NCBI RefSeq assembly: GCF_003268635.1
Contig: NZ_CP029639.1
Coordinates: forward strand, 6,120,001 to 6,184,000
Source of the DNA: Paenibacillus sp. DCT19
GTDB taxonomy: Bacteria > Bacillota > Bacilli > Paenibacillales > Paenibacillaceae
Reading direction: 5' to 3'
DNA length: 64,000 nucleotides
Made by a program: the position numbers and the translations under genes. The first letter of the stretch is position 1, and every line of letters starts with the position of its first letter. The notes under the pieces were generated by a model. It was not told the origin of the DNA, did no database searches, and saw only the letters and a program-made list of their open reading frames with translations. Positions 37,804 through 46,199 of this stretch are shown here, piece after piece.

Positions 37804-37822
37804 ATTAAGTATAAATCTTAAT
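37804..37822. promoter_or_regulatory. Palindrome between perR and diguanylate cyclase
   Basis: ATTAAG, seven bases, CTTAAT is a perfect 6-bp inverted repeat, an AT-rich Fur-family-like box, followed by TATAAT on the plus strand. It fits PerR poorly (about 8 of 14), so the regulator is uncertain. Confidence 0.35.
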
Positions 37823-37972
37823 GTATAATGAAGTCAACATGAGTAGGCGTTCAAGAATTAACGTATTTTCTATAATTCCCAGTACTCATATCCACTATTT
37901 GGGATAAAATGGTTCGCTACTCGCTACGTTTTCAGATAAAATATAACAATGTGTGTTAAGGGGGGATGCTCG

Positions 37973-39097
37973 TTGTTCAGCACGTTTTTTGTTAACCTTT
38001 GTATCATGATCACATTTATGTACGTGTCCGGGATTATGGCCAAATTCTATAGCATCCGTGTTCCCTTTCCATCCTTACGTGTGCAACTAATCGGGGGTAT
38101 CCTGTTCGGTATATACGGTACAGTATTAATGAATTATTCCTTTAGCATAAATGAAAGTACGATTGTAGATCTAAGACATCTTGCGATCATAACGGCCGCC
38201 GTATATTTGGGTGGAATGGCTTCCTTCATCTCAGGGCTTGTGATCTCTATCCTGCGTGTAGTCATCTTCGGCCTATCCTCCTCTGCTATAGATGCAGCAT
38301 TTGTCATGGTCCTTATTGGACTAGCTGGGGTATATTTCTCTTATGCTTCCTGGCCGAGATTAACCAAAATTTTAACGATGAATTTGTTTTCCATGGCATT
38401 AATTTTTATTATTCTAATGATGAACACCACAAGTATTAATGAATTTATGAAAATATATCCTGTGCAATTAACCATCTCATTCATCGGTGGAATCTTTATT
38501 TACTTTATTGCCGAATTTATTAATAAATCGAATGAATTGTTATTAACACTGGAACGAAGGGCTTCAACCGATCATCTAACGAGCTTGAATAACCGGCTTC
38601 AATTTGAAAAGTCACTCAAGTTCCAACTGAATTATGCTAGAGAACATCAAAAAAAACTGTCCCTGCTCGTCATTGACATCGATCGCTTCAAAAAAGTAAA
38701 TGACACATTCGGCCATACCTCTGGTGATGCCGTTCTGAAGCAACTGGGACAGCTTCTCATTGAACATGCACGCCCTGTGGACATCGTCTCCCGTAACGGA
38801 GGCGAAGAATTTGCAATTTTGCTGGTCAATTGCGATCAACAGCAGGCTCTTGCGGTTGCCGAACGCATAAGGAAGGCTGTAGAGAGATATCTCTTTTCTC
38901 TCCCTGATGGAAACACAACACGTCTAACCGTTTCGATCGGCGTATCGGTATTTCCAGATAACTGCGACGATAAGGATGACGATGACTTCTTCGAACAGGC
39001 GGATCGCGGCTTGTACGAAGCCAAAAATACAGGACGAAATCGGGTATGTGTTATGAAAAAGCGGATACTTCCACTGCCTGTGCAACACAAGTTGTAA
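37973..39097 (+). CDS. Membrane diguanylate cyclase, 5TM-5TMR_LYT + GGDEF (374 aa)
   Basis: The TTG at 37973 is chosen because AAGGGGGG lies eight bases upstream; an ATG 24 bases earlier overlaps that site. Six or so TM helices with the LytS-type 5TM pattern come first (residues 1-195). The catalytic domain carries STDHLTSLNNRLQFE, VIDIDRFKKVND and NGGEEFAI (GGEEF active site), so it should make c-di-GMP. It ends before a strong terminator (39266). No RxxD inhibitory site is obvious. Confidence 0.92.
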   Translation: MFSTFFVNLCIMITFMYVSGIMAKFYSIRVPFPSLRVQLIGGILFGIYGTVLMNYSFSINESTIVDLRHLAIITAAVYLGGMASFISGLVISILRVVIFGLSSSAIDAAFVMVLIGLAGVYFSYASWPRLTKILTMNLFSMALIFIILMMNTTSINEFMKIYPVQLTISFIGGIFIYFIAEFINKSNELLLTLERRASTDHLTSLNNRLQFEKSLKFQLNYAREHQKKLSLLVIDIDRFKKVNDTFGHTSGDAVLKQLGQLLIEHARPVDIVSRNGGEEFAILLVNCDQQQALAVAERIRKAVERYLFSLPDGNTTRLTVSIGVSVFPDNCDDKDDDDFFEQADRGLYEAKNTGRNRVCVMKKRILPLPVQHKL

Positions 39098-39131
39098 TAA
39101 ATGCAAGTTATACAAAATGAACTAAACCATA

Positions 39132-39258
39132 TTACAATTACCACTCCGATGACAGAAAACCTTCAGCTCGCTCTTATCCCCAAATTCTTTCCAATCCCCT
39201 TCTCTAAGGGAAAATCCGGGGATAAAGGCGAACGCTTCGCTTAACGCCGTTTCGTAAA
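39132..39258 (+). repeat. Dispersed palindromic repeat, copy 3
   Basis: TTACA, CCACTCCGATGACAGAA, CTTATCCCCAAATT, the central CCCTTCTCTAAGGG and TCCGGGGATAAAGGCGAACG follow the same order as copy 1 in reverse complement. Sits just past the diguanylate cyclase gene. Confidence 0.75.
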
Positions 39259-39265
39259 ATGATTA

Positions 39266-39319
39266 AAAGGGATGTCCTCTCATCCGTCGATTCAGACGAT
39301 AATGAGAGGACATCCCTTT
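39266..39319. terminator. Bidirectional terminator
   Basis: AAAGGGATGTCCTCTCAT pairs fully with its complement (18 bp) around an 18-base loop, between convergent genes. Confidence 0.75.
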
Positions 39320-39360
39320 GTTCATTTCATATAGATCAGCAGCTACTACGCTACCTCATA

Positions 39361-40299
39361 TTAAGCCAGAATTTGCTCAATTTCTTCAACGATGGACGCA
39401 TCCAGCTTCACACCGGAAGCTATGACGTTCTCCTTCACTTGTTCTGGACGACTCGCGCCCACAAGTGCACTAGACACATTTTTTTGACGTAGAATCCAGG
39501 CAAGTGCAAGTTGACCTACTTTCAGATCCAGCTTGTCAGCTACCTCGATCAGTTGGCGAACTTTACCGATTCGATCTGCATTGATCTTGCCTTCGTCCCA
39601 GCCGAGCTTGGCTGCACGGCTATTCTCAGGAATATCAGATACCGAGGTGTATTTCCCGGTCAATAAACCTTGGGCAAGCGGAGAATACACAACTTGTCCA
39701 ATGCCTTTTTGTTCACCAAGTGGAATGATCTCCTTCTCGATGTATCGATCAAACATATTATATACCGGTTGGTTGACGACGATGTGATCCAATAATAGAC
39801 GATCTGCTGTACCCAGCGCCGCCTCCATCTGAGCTGCTGTCCATTGGCTAACACCCACATACAGCACCTTGCCCTGACGCACCAGATCATCTAGCGCACG
39901 TAGTGTCTCTTCAATTGGCGTCTCTGTATGATAGCGGTGGCAATAATAGATGTCCACGTAATCGGCTCCAAGACGCTTCAAGCTCGCGTCACATTGCTCC
40001 ATGATATGTTTGCGGGATAATCCCTGATCATTAGGGCCGTCGCCCATTTTACCAAACACTTTTGTTGCCAGAACATAGGAATCACGAGCATACGCTTTCA
40101 ACGTCTGACCCAGCAGCTCCTCTGCCGCGCCACGCTCATACACGTTAGCTGTATCAAAAAAGTTAATACCTTCATCGAATGCGGTTTCAATCGATTTCAC
40201 CGCATTTTCACGTTCCACATATCCTCCGTATGTCAGCCAGCTACCCAAGCTGATTTCGCTTACTTTCAGTCCGCTTCCACCTAATCTGCGATACTCCAT
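39361..40299 (-). CDS. Aldo/keto reductase (312 aa)
   Basis: The ATG at 40299 (MEYRRLGGSGLKVSEI) sits 10 bases from AAGGAGG. The catalytic tetrad is visible: Asp in FDTANVYERG, Tyr in the same loop, Lys in LATKVFG, and His in YCHRYHTETP. It resembles the Kv-beta/YghZ-type branch, NADPH-dependent, with an aldehyde or methylglyoxal-type substrate not identifiable. It lies alone between two terminators. Confidence 0.9.
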   Translation of the reverse strand: MEYRRLGGSGLKVSEISLGSWLTYGGYVERENAVKSIETAFDEGINFFDTANVYERGAAEELLGQTLKAYARDSYVLATKVFGKMGDGPNDQGLSRKHIMEQCDASLKRLGADYVDIYYCHRYHTETPIEETLRALDDLVRQGKVLYVGVSQWTAAQMEAALGTADRLLLDHIVVNQPVYNMFDRYIEKEIIPLGEQKGIGQVVYSPLAQGLLTGKYTSVSDIPENSRAAKLGWDEGKINADRIGKVRQLIEVADKLDLKVGQLALAWILRQKNVSSALVGASRPEQVKENVIASGVKLDASIVEEIEQILA

Positions 40300-40404
40300 T
40301 GATTGCACATCCTCCTTGTATAAGTCATTTATGATGACGTTCCCTTTCTATTGTAACGCAACTAACCAAGTTAAACGAATCATTTTGACCAAACTCCAAA
40401 AAAG

Positions 40405-40434
40405 GAAAAAGCGCACCTTATGAACAGATGCGCT
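40405..40434 (-). terminator. Terminator of the hybrid kinase gene
   Basis: On the minus strand AGCGCA, 13 bases, TGCGCT, then TTTTTCC. It follows the kinase stop closely. Confidence 0.6.
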
Positions 40435-40455
40435 GTAAATCCTATATATCGATCT

Positions 40456-42093
40456 CTAGTGCAAGATAACGCTCAACGCGTTCAATAGATCAGCCTGCCT
40501 CACAGGCTTCGTTAGAACGGCATCAAACACCTCTGCCTCTTGGGGGTTAATATGCATACCATAGGGCACGAGCACGATAATCGGCAGTGCGTGAGCACGA
40601 GATTTGAGGTTATGCACAAAATCGACTGCACCGCCCTCTACCAATCCCATATCAATTACCGCTACATCCGGGCTGAAGCCGTCTTCCATCCAACTGAATG
40701 CCTCCGCCGAGCCTGAGGTCATATGCACATCCATCTTCCATCTTCGCATCAAGGATGATACCCCCTGCAAAATGTCAGGGTCTTTGGCAAGCAATACCTG
40801 CGTTCCCTTCAATCGCTGCTGAATGCTGGTAAGCTGAGGTAGCTCCCAATGTCTGAGCAGTGGCAATCTAATCTGGAATTCCGTCTCGTCTTCCCCCAGG
40901 CTGTTAATCTGAATGCTTCCATTCATCAGTATCGCTAGATTCTGACTCACTGCTAACCCCAGATTCGTACCAACAACTCGCTGTGTGCTAATGCTCCCGT
41001 CTGAGGTATGAGGCACATTGCGCATCTTATCCGCAGGCATCATCTTGCCGCTATACTTCACATTCAACAAGAGCACAGCTTGGTTGCCTGTACTCTCTTC
41101 ATCCATAGTGGCGGTGATCAGCACCGAACCTGTCCGTGTATAATCGATTGCGTATTGCAACACATGCGCCAGCAATTGTCCAATTTTGATCTCATCGCCC
41201 ACAAATACTTGAGATACATTCATCTCCAGGTTCAAACCAATCTCAATGCCTTTGCTAATCGCCTGTCCAACATGAAGATATACCGTATTCTCAATCGTAG
41301 ACACCAGATCAAATGGATCATCGTGTATAACCGTTTTGCCCGAATCATTGATGTTAAAGTTCATCATGTTGTTGAGTAAGGATAATAATATATTGCCACT
41401 TGTCTCAATCATGTTCACATATTCCAGATGCTCTTCGGGCATATCTGGCGTCCGCATAAGATCCGTCAACCCCAATATCCCGTTCAATGGATTGCGAATT
41501 TCGTGGCTCATTAGCGCAATCATCTGCGTCTTCGTCATCGCTTCGGACTCGGCACGTTCCTTCTCTGCCTGCAACTGTGCCTTAAGCTGTTCCGTATCAT
41601 TCAGTTTCTGCTCCTGCACCAGCAGGCTATCTTCGAGATCAACGACGTATCCGAGAAACACAGCCATCGCTTTCAGCGTTTTCATATCCGTTTCACTTAG
41701 CTGGTAGTCCGGATTGTCCATCAGGCAGATCGTGCCGAATGCTTCACCCGAGCGCCGTATAATCGGAACACCAATGAAGAATCGACTTCCCAGGTCATCG
41801 GTCACATTCATAGAACGAGTTAACGGATGCTCTGCCGTATCGACGATGGTTAGCTCACTGCTTTTATCTCGCAAAACCAAACTACAGTAAGATGTCTCAA
41901 ATGGAAGCTTGCTCCCCCTCGTGACCAACTGCTCATGGCGGTTAAATGCCTCAAGGATCACATTCGTCACACCATCATTGCTGGCGACAAAGATGGTATT
42001 CACCTGCAATATCCCACTTAATACGTCCACGATGTGGGTCGCAGCTTCCTGTATATTTTCATAAAAGCCCCTTGCAACACCTGTGGTTCCCAT
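40456..42093 (-). CDS. GAF-HisKA-ATPase-REC hybrid histidine kinase, degenerate (545 aa)
   Basis: A GAF-like domain (about 15-160), a coiled coil, the phosphoacceptor site MSHEIRNPLNGILG and a C-terminal receiver (IDMGL, LTKPV). The ATP-binding lid is damaged: the N-box Asn is Tyr (LQYAIDYT), the G1 DxGxG is SGKMM, and G2 is GTNLGL instead of GTGLGL. Kinase activity is doubtful; it may act as a phosphotransfer scaffold or be inactive. GAGGGGTGAG precedes the start. Confidence 0.85.
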   Translation of the reverse strand: MGTTGVARGFYENIQEAATHIVDVLSGILQVNTIFVASNDGVTNVILEAFNRHEQLVTRGSKLPFETSYCSLVLRDKSSELTIVDTAEHPLTRSMNVTDDLGSRFFIGVPIIRRSGEAFGTICLMDNPDYQLSETDMKTLKAMAVFLGYVVDLEDSLLVQEQKLNDTEQLKAQLQAEKERAESEAMTKTQMIALMSHEIRNPLNGILGLTDLMRTPDMPEEHLEYVNMIETSGNILLSLLNNMMNFNINDSGKTVIHDDPFDLVSTIENTVYLHVGQAISKGIEIGLNLEMNVSQVFVGDEIKIGQLLAHVLQYAIDYTRTGSVLITATMDEESTGNQAVLLLNVKYSGKMMPADKMRNVPHTSDGSISTQRVVGTNLGLAVSQNLAILMNGSIQINSLGEDETEFQIRLPLLRHWELPQLTSIQQRLKGTQVLLAKDPDILQGVSSLMRRWKMDVHMTSGSAEAFSWMEDGFSPDVAVIDMGLVEGGAVDFVHNLKSRAHALPIIVLVPYGMHINPQEAEVFDAVLTKPVRQADLLNALSVILH

Positions 42094-42454
42094 GACTCAC
42101 CCCTCTTGTCTAAGCTGCGCTTCAAATTAGAATCAATCCATAAAGATATATGAGGGTAAAAAAACTCCTGATCCAGTTGTCACAACCTGTACATATATGT
42201 TTTAACACCACGAACATTCAGAAGAATCACGCAGGCGATTCACAATCGCTTCTCATTCTGGCAAGCTCCTGTTTCGCTGCATCTCCATGCTAGGAATGAC
42301 CGGTGATAATCTACCATTACTCCTAAATTCTGTGTCCGTGAACGAGATGTTTTGGCGCGGTGTAGCATAAAAAGAAATTATACTCTTCGAATTCAACTTT
42401 GGAAACCTTTATCCACATTCTACAGGTATATCTCCTATTCAGCTACGATTACGA

Positions 42455-42470
42455 TGTGATCATTATCACA
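42455..42470. promoter_or_regulatory. Fnr box of nrdDG
   Basis: TGTGA, six bases, TCACA is an exact match to the Gram-positive Fnr consensus. Its centre lies 41.5 bases before the start site predicted from the -10 hexamer TATAAC at 42492-42497, the position where Fnr activates transcription. Confidence 0.8.
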
Positions 42471-42479
42471 CCCAAAAAT

Positions 42480-42549
42480 CCATATATAGTTTATAACTGG
42501 ATAATGAAAAACTACATGTAGTATTTAATCAGACTTAACCAATATATAC
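42480..42549. promoter_or_regulatory. Three NrdR-like boxes
   Basis: CCATATATAG (42480), CTACATGTAG (42512) and CAATATATAC (42540) each match CWATATATWG at 8-9 of 10 positions. Their centres are 32 and 28 bases apart, near three helical turns. The first covers the promoter spacer and the second the predicted start site, so NrdR could repress. Confidence 0.55.
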
Positions 42550-42572
42550 TCTCATTATAGGAGGAACCTTAA

Positions 42573-44534
42573 ATGAATATGCTTGAATGTGCCTCTCCGC
42601 CAGCAAACGACCTACTATCTGACCTTGGCAGACGAATTATTGGAGCTGAGGATGCGGATACGTTAAGGGAGAATGCCAACCTGAATGGAGATTCATTTAG
42701 TGGGAAAATGAGCCGGCTCGGTTCGGAAACAGCGAAGTGGCATGCCGTTCGCCATGTCCTGCCTGAAGGGCTTGCACAAGCTGTAGAGCATGGAGACCTC
42801 TATGTTCATGACCTTGATCAGTATGGACTTGGCACAACCAACTGTATCTTCATTCCATTTGACCGACTGCTCGCATCTGGATTCAATACGGGAAACGGCT
42901 CCGTTCGTACCCCTCAGACAATCATGTCAGCAATGGCGTTGGTAGCGATCATTTTTCAGTCTCAACAAAATAGTCAATACGGCGGTGTATCTGCCAATAA
43001 AATAGATTGGGACCTTGCACCTTATGTGCGACGCTCATTCCGGAAGCATTATCGTAAAGGGCAACGACTCTTTGCAGAGCATGCTTACATTCAGGATGAA
43101 CAACTCTATCTGGATAGTACGGAAGCCCAGGAGCAATGCCCACATGCCTATGATTTTGCCATGGATGAGACAATCCTGGAGACAGAACAAGCTGCTGAAT
43201 CATTGATCCATAATCTCAATACCATGAGCAGTCGTGCTGGAGGACAAATTCCGTTCACATCACTTAATTACGGACTCTGTACATCAGCTGAAGGACGACT
43301 CGTGTCTCGCTCGTTGCTAGAAGCTACTATTCGTGGTTTAGGAAACGGGGAGACGCCCGTATTCCCACAGCATATTTTCCAGTGTAAACAAGGCATTAAT
43401 CAAGCTTCTGGGGAGCCCAATTACGACCTATTCCAGCTTGCCGTCACCTGTTCTTCGCGCCGCATGTACCCTAACTTCGTTAATGTGGATGCTTCGTTCA
43501 ATCTGCCGTTCTATCAACCAGATGATCCGGACACCATCATTGCTACGATGGGATGCCGCACACGTACACTAGCAGATCGGTTCGGACGTAATCGTCAGAG
43601 CGGAAAAGGTAATCTGTCCTTCAATACGATTAACCTGGTTAAACTGGGGATTCGGTTCGGCATCTGTCAGGGAAAACGCGCTGTAGCCGATCGGACAGGC
43701 TTCTATGCTGCCCTTCAATCGGTTATGGAACAAGCAGCTTCGGGTCTGCTGCATCGATATCAGATTCAGAAAGCACAGCCAGCCAAAGCCTCAGACTTTA
43801 TGATGCGTGAGGGTGTGTGGGAAGGCGGCAAACAGTTAGATCCAGATGAACCGGTGGCTGATCTCTTGAAACATGGTACGTTATCGATTGGTTTCATCGG
43901 TCTTGCAGAGTGTATGACTGCTCTATATGGTCGACATCATGGTCAAGATCCGCATATTCATCAAGAAGCAGTACATGTCATTCGTACGATGCGTGAATTC
44001 TGCGACCGAATGAGTGAACTACATAATTTGAACATTACACTGTTCGCTACACCTGCGGAAGGTTTATCTGGTAAATTCACAACGATTGATCGTAAGCGAT
44101 ATGGTTCGATTGCAGGTGTTAACGACCGTGAATATTATACGAATTCGTTCCATGTGCCTGTATATTACAACCTGCCTGCTTACCGTAAAATTGAACTAGA
44201 GGCACCCTTCCATACGTTATGTAATGCTGGAGCAATCTCGTATGTTGAGCTTGATGGAAATGTGCGAGCCAACACGAAGGCTTTCCAGCGAATTGTGCAG
44301 TATGCATTAGCACAGGATATTGGTTACTTCTCCATTAACCACCCTATCGATCGCTGCCCGTCTTGCGGCTATGAAGGTGTCATTGGGGAGAGCTGCCCAA
44401 ACTGTGGCATTCACGAGAACAACGTGCATTTCCAGCGTTTACGCCGAGTTACCGGTTATCTTACCGGGGATTACAAAGTACGATTCAATGGTGCCAAACA
44501 GGCTGAAGTTCGAGATCGGGTGAAACATAAGTGA
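42573..44534 (+). CDS. nrdD: Anaerobic ribonucleoside-triphosphate reductase NrdD (653 aa)
   Basis: The glycyl-radical enzyme reduces NTPs to dNTPs without oxygen. The C-terminus has a Cys4 zinc site (CPSCGYEGVIGESCPNCG) and the glycyl radical loop RRVTGYLTGD with the active Gly. The N-terminus lacks the usual ATP-cone, so allosteric activity control would be missing. AGGAGG precedes the start at 42573. nrdG overlaps by four bases. Confidence 0.95.
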   Translation: MNMLECASPPANDLLSDLGRRIIGAEDADTLRENANLNGDSFSGKMSRLGSETAKWHAVRHVLPEGLAQAVEHGDLYVHDLDQYGLGTTNCIFIPFDRLLASGFNTGNGSVRTPQTIMSAMALVAIIFQSQQNSQYGGVSANKIDWDLAPYVRRSFRKHYRKGQRLFAEHAYIQDEQLYLDSTEAQEQCPHAYDFAMDETILETEQAAESLIHNLNTMSSRAGGQIPFTSLNYGLCTSAEGRLVSRSLLEATIRGLGNGETPVFPQHIFQCKQGINQASGEPNYDLFQLAVTCSSRRMYPNFVNVDASFNLPFYQPDDPDTIIATMGCRTRTLADRFGRNRQSGKGNLSFNTINLVKLGIRFGICQGKRAVADRTGFYAALQSVMEQAASGLLHRYQIQKAQPAKASDFMMREGVWEGGKQLDPDEPVADLLKHGTLSIGFIGLAECMTALYGRHHGQDPHIHQEAVHVIRTMREFCDRMSELHNLNITLFATPAEGLSGKFTTIDRKRYGSIAGVNDREYYTNSFHVPVYYNLPAYRKIELEAPFHTLCNAGAISYVELDGNVRANTKAFQRIVQYALAQDIGYFSINHPIDRCPSCGYEGVIGESCPNCGIHENNVHFQRLRRVTGYLTGDYKVRFNGAKQAEVRDRVKHK

Positions 44535-45040
44535 ACCTGCACGGTTACATCCCTGAATCCGTCAATGAAGGCCCTGGCTTGCGTGCAGTGTTGTTCATCA
44601 GTGGTTGTCGCCATGCCTGTCCCGGCTGTTTCAGCCCAGACTCATGGAGCTTTCGTGCAGGTGAGCCGTTTACGAAGGAGAAGCAGCAGCAAATTATGCA
44701 TGAGGTTACAACTCATCCTCTGCTGGATGGCGTAACCTTATGTGGTGGCGATCCCTTTTTCTCAGCAGCCGATCTGATTCCTTGGGTTCAACAATTCCGA
44801 GCACTACGCCCTGATCTATCGGTCTGGGCATACACTGGATTTACGTATGAGGAACTGGTGCTGGAGCCGTCTCGGGCAGCACTAGCCGAATTATGTGACG
44901 TCATTATCGATGGGCGTTATGTCGCCGCTGAACGAGATGTTTCTTTAGTGTATCGTGGCAGCCGTAACCAACGCATCATTGATGTGAGAGCAACACAAAT
45001 GAACCAAGAGATCGTTACCTTGCAGATGGATGCATCGTAA
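44531..45040 (+). CDS. nrdG: NrdD-activating radical SAM enzyme NrdG (169 aa)
   Basis: The GTG start overlaps the nrdD stop (GTGA). CRHACPGC (Cx3Cx2C) binds the [4Fe-4S] cluster, and LCGGDPFF is a SAM-binding loop. It makes the glycyl radical on NrdD. Length and motifs are normal. Confidence 0.95.
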   Translation: MNLHGYIPESVNEGPGLRAVLFISGCRHACPGCFSPDSWSFRAGEPFTKEKQQQIMHEVTTHPLLDGVTLCGGDPFFSAADLIPWVQQFRALRPDLSVWAYTGFTYEELVLEPSRAALAELCDVIIDGRYVAAERDVSLVYRGSRNQRIIDVRATQMNQEIVTLQMDAS

Positions 45041-45196
45041 CGATCTTTTCTTCTTTCATAAGCATACTTCATAAGTTTTTACGCAATATCCGTTCTGACC
45101 TACTATTCACTCTCTTAAGTGACGATATATAATATAGGCATGTATTAAATGTATTGCTTGTATTTCATTTCAAGTTATTTAGGAGGATCATTACAT

Positions 45197-46036
45197 ATGG
45201 ATATTGTTCAAGCACTAATTGCGGTGATGCCCTATTTTCGAGTGGCTATGCGTCAAGATGTAACCCTTTCCATTATTGATCATGAGAAATTTTTGTATTT
45301 TTCTGCGGGAGAATCACTGAAGCAGCTGAAATACCAAGCTGGAGATCCTCTGCTGGAATCCAATGTGAATTTTCGAGATCTGAAGGGCGGTACAGAGAAA
45401 AGATGGGATCACTATCCCAAAGAGTTATTCGGAATCCCTTTTGACGTTGCTTTTATTCCAATTAAAGATACTCAAGGGAACATCCTGGCTCTGTTAAACA
45501 TCCTGTATAGCATGGATGACCAAGATCAGCTTCAACAACTCATGGATGCCGCGGACAATCTTACCAACCAATTAATGGACAGCGTGCAACATGTAGCTGC
45601 ACACTCGGAAGAACTCAGCGCCACGACCGAGGAGATTCTGACCAATTCCAAAGAAGCCGTGCAAAAATCAGGCAATGTCAATCAGGTTGCCAGCTTCATT
45701 CGCGAAATATCCGAGCAAACGAACCTGCTTGGCTTAAATGCAGCTATTGAAGCTGCGCGTGTAGGTGAGGCAGGTGCAGGGTTTGGAGTCGTTGCCAAGG
45801 AAATTCGCAAGCTGTCCGTAGATACCAAGGATGCAACTACTCGCATTGAGGAATCTCTTCTAGCTGTTCGGCAATCAATACAGGGGATGGAAAATGAGAT
45901 TGGTGAAATTAGTGCGAGTTCGCAAGAACAGGCAGAGCTCGTTAACAATTTTATGACAACGATTGATGAGTTAAATTCCACCAATCAACAGCTCAAACAA
46001 TTTATTGATAAGATTATTAAAACAGATACACAATAA
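45197..46036 (+). CDS. Soluble chemoreceptor-like protein, YfmS type (279 aa)
   Basis: The ATG at 45197 has AGGAGG; the upstream ATG lacks a site. Residues 1-125 form a sensor-like domain, then a coiled coil with the receptor tip motif [20 protein letters not shown] that contacts CheA and CheW. No TM helix is seen, so it acts in the cytoplasm. Size and layout fit the soluble YfmS family. Confidence 0.85.
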   Translation: MDIVQALIAVMPYFRVAMRQDVTLSIIDHEKFLYFSAGESLKQLKYQAGDPLLESNVNFRDLKGGTEKRWDHYPKELFGIPFDVAFIPIKDTQGNILALLNILYSMDDQDQLQQLMDAADNLTNQLMDSVQHVAAHSEELSATTEEILTNSKEAVQKSGNVNQVASFIREISEQTNLLGLNAAIEAARVGEAGAGFGVVAKEIRKLSVDTKDATTRIEESLLAVRQSIQGMENEIGEISASSQEQAELVNNFMTTIDELNSTNQQLKQFIDKIIKTDTQ

Positions 46037-46126
46037 CAATTGATTATGGTGATTAAAGCTCACTGCCCATAGGCAATTTCAGAATGCTCCAACCACTGCG
46101 CACAGCAGGTATACACGTCTTACAAA

Positions 46127-46171
46127 AAAGAACCTTCGAGCCCACTAGACAAGTGGTTTCGAAGGTTCTTT
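46127..46171. terminator. Bidirectional terminator
   Basis: AAAGAACCTTCGA pairs with TCGAAGGTTCTTT, with an inner CCACT/AGTGG stem. Convergent gene ends at 46036 and 46200 flank it. Confidence 0.8.
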
Positions 46172-46199
46172 GCATTAGAATATAAGGTCTTGAGCTGAA

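Larger units (their letters stand above)
42094..42572. other. nrdD upstream region, 479 bp
   Basis: It separates the divergent kinase and nrdD genes. The right third carries the Fnr, NrdR and -10 elements listed below. The left two-thirds show nothing clear. Confidence 0.5.
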
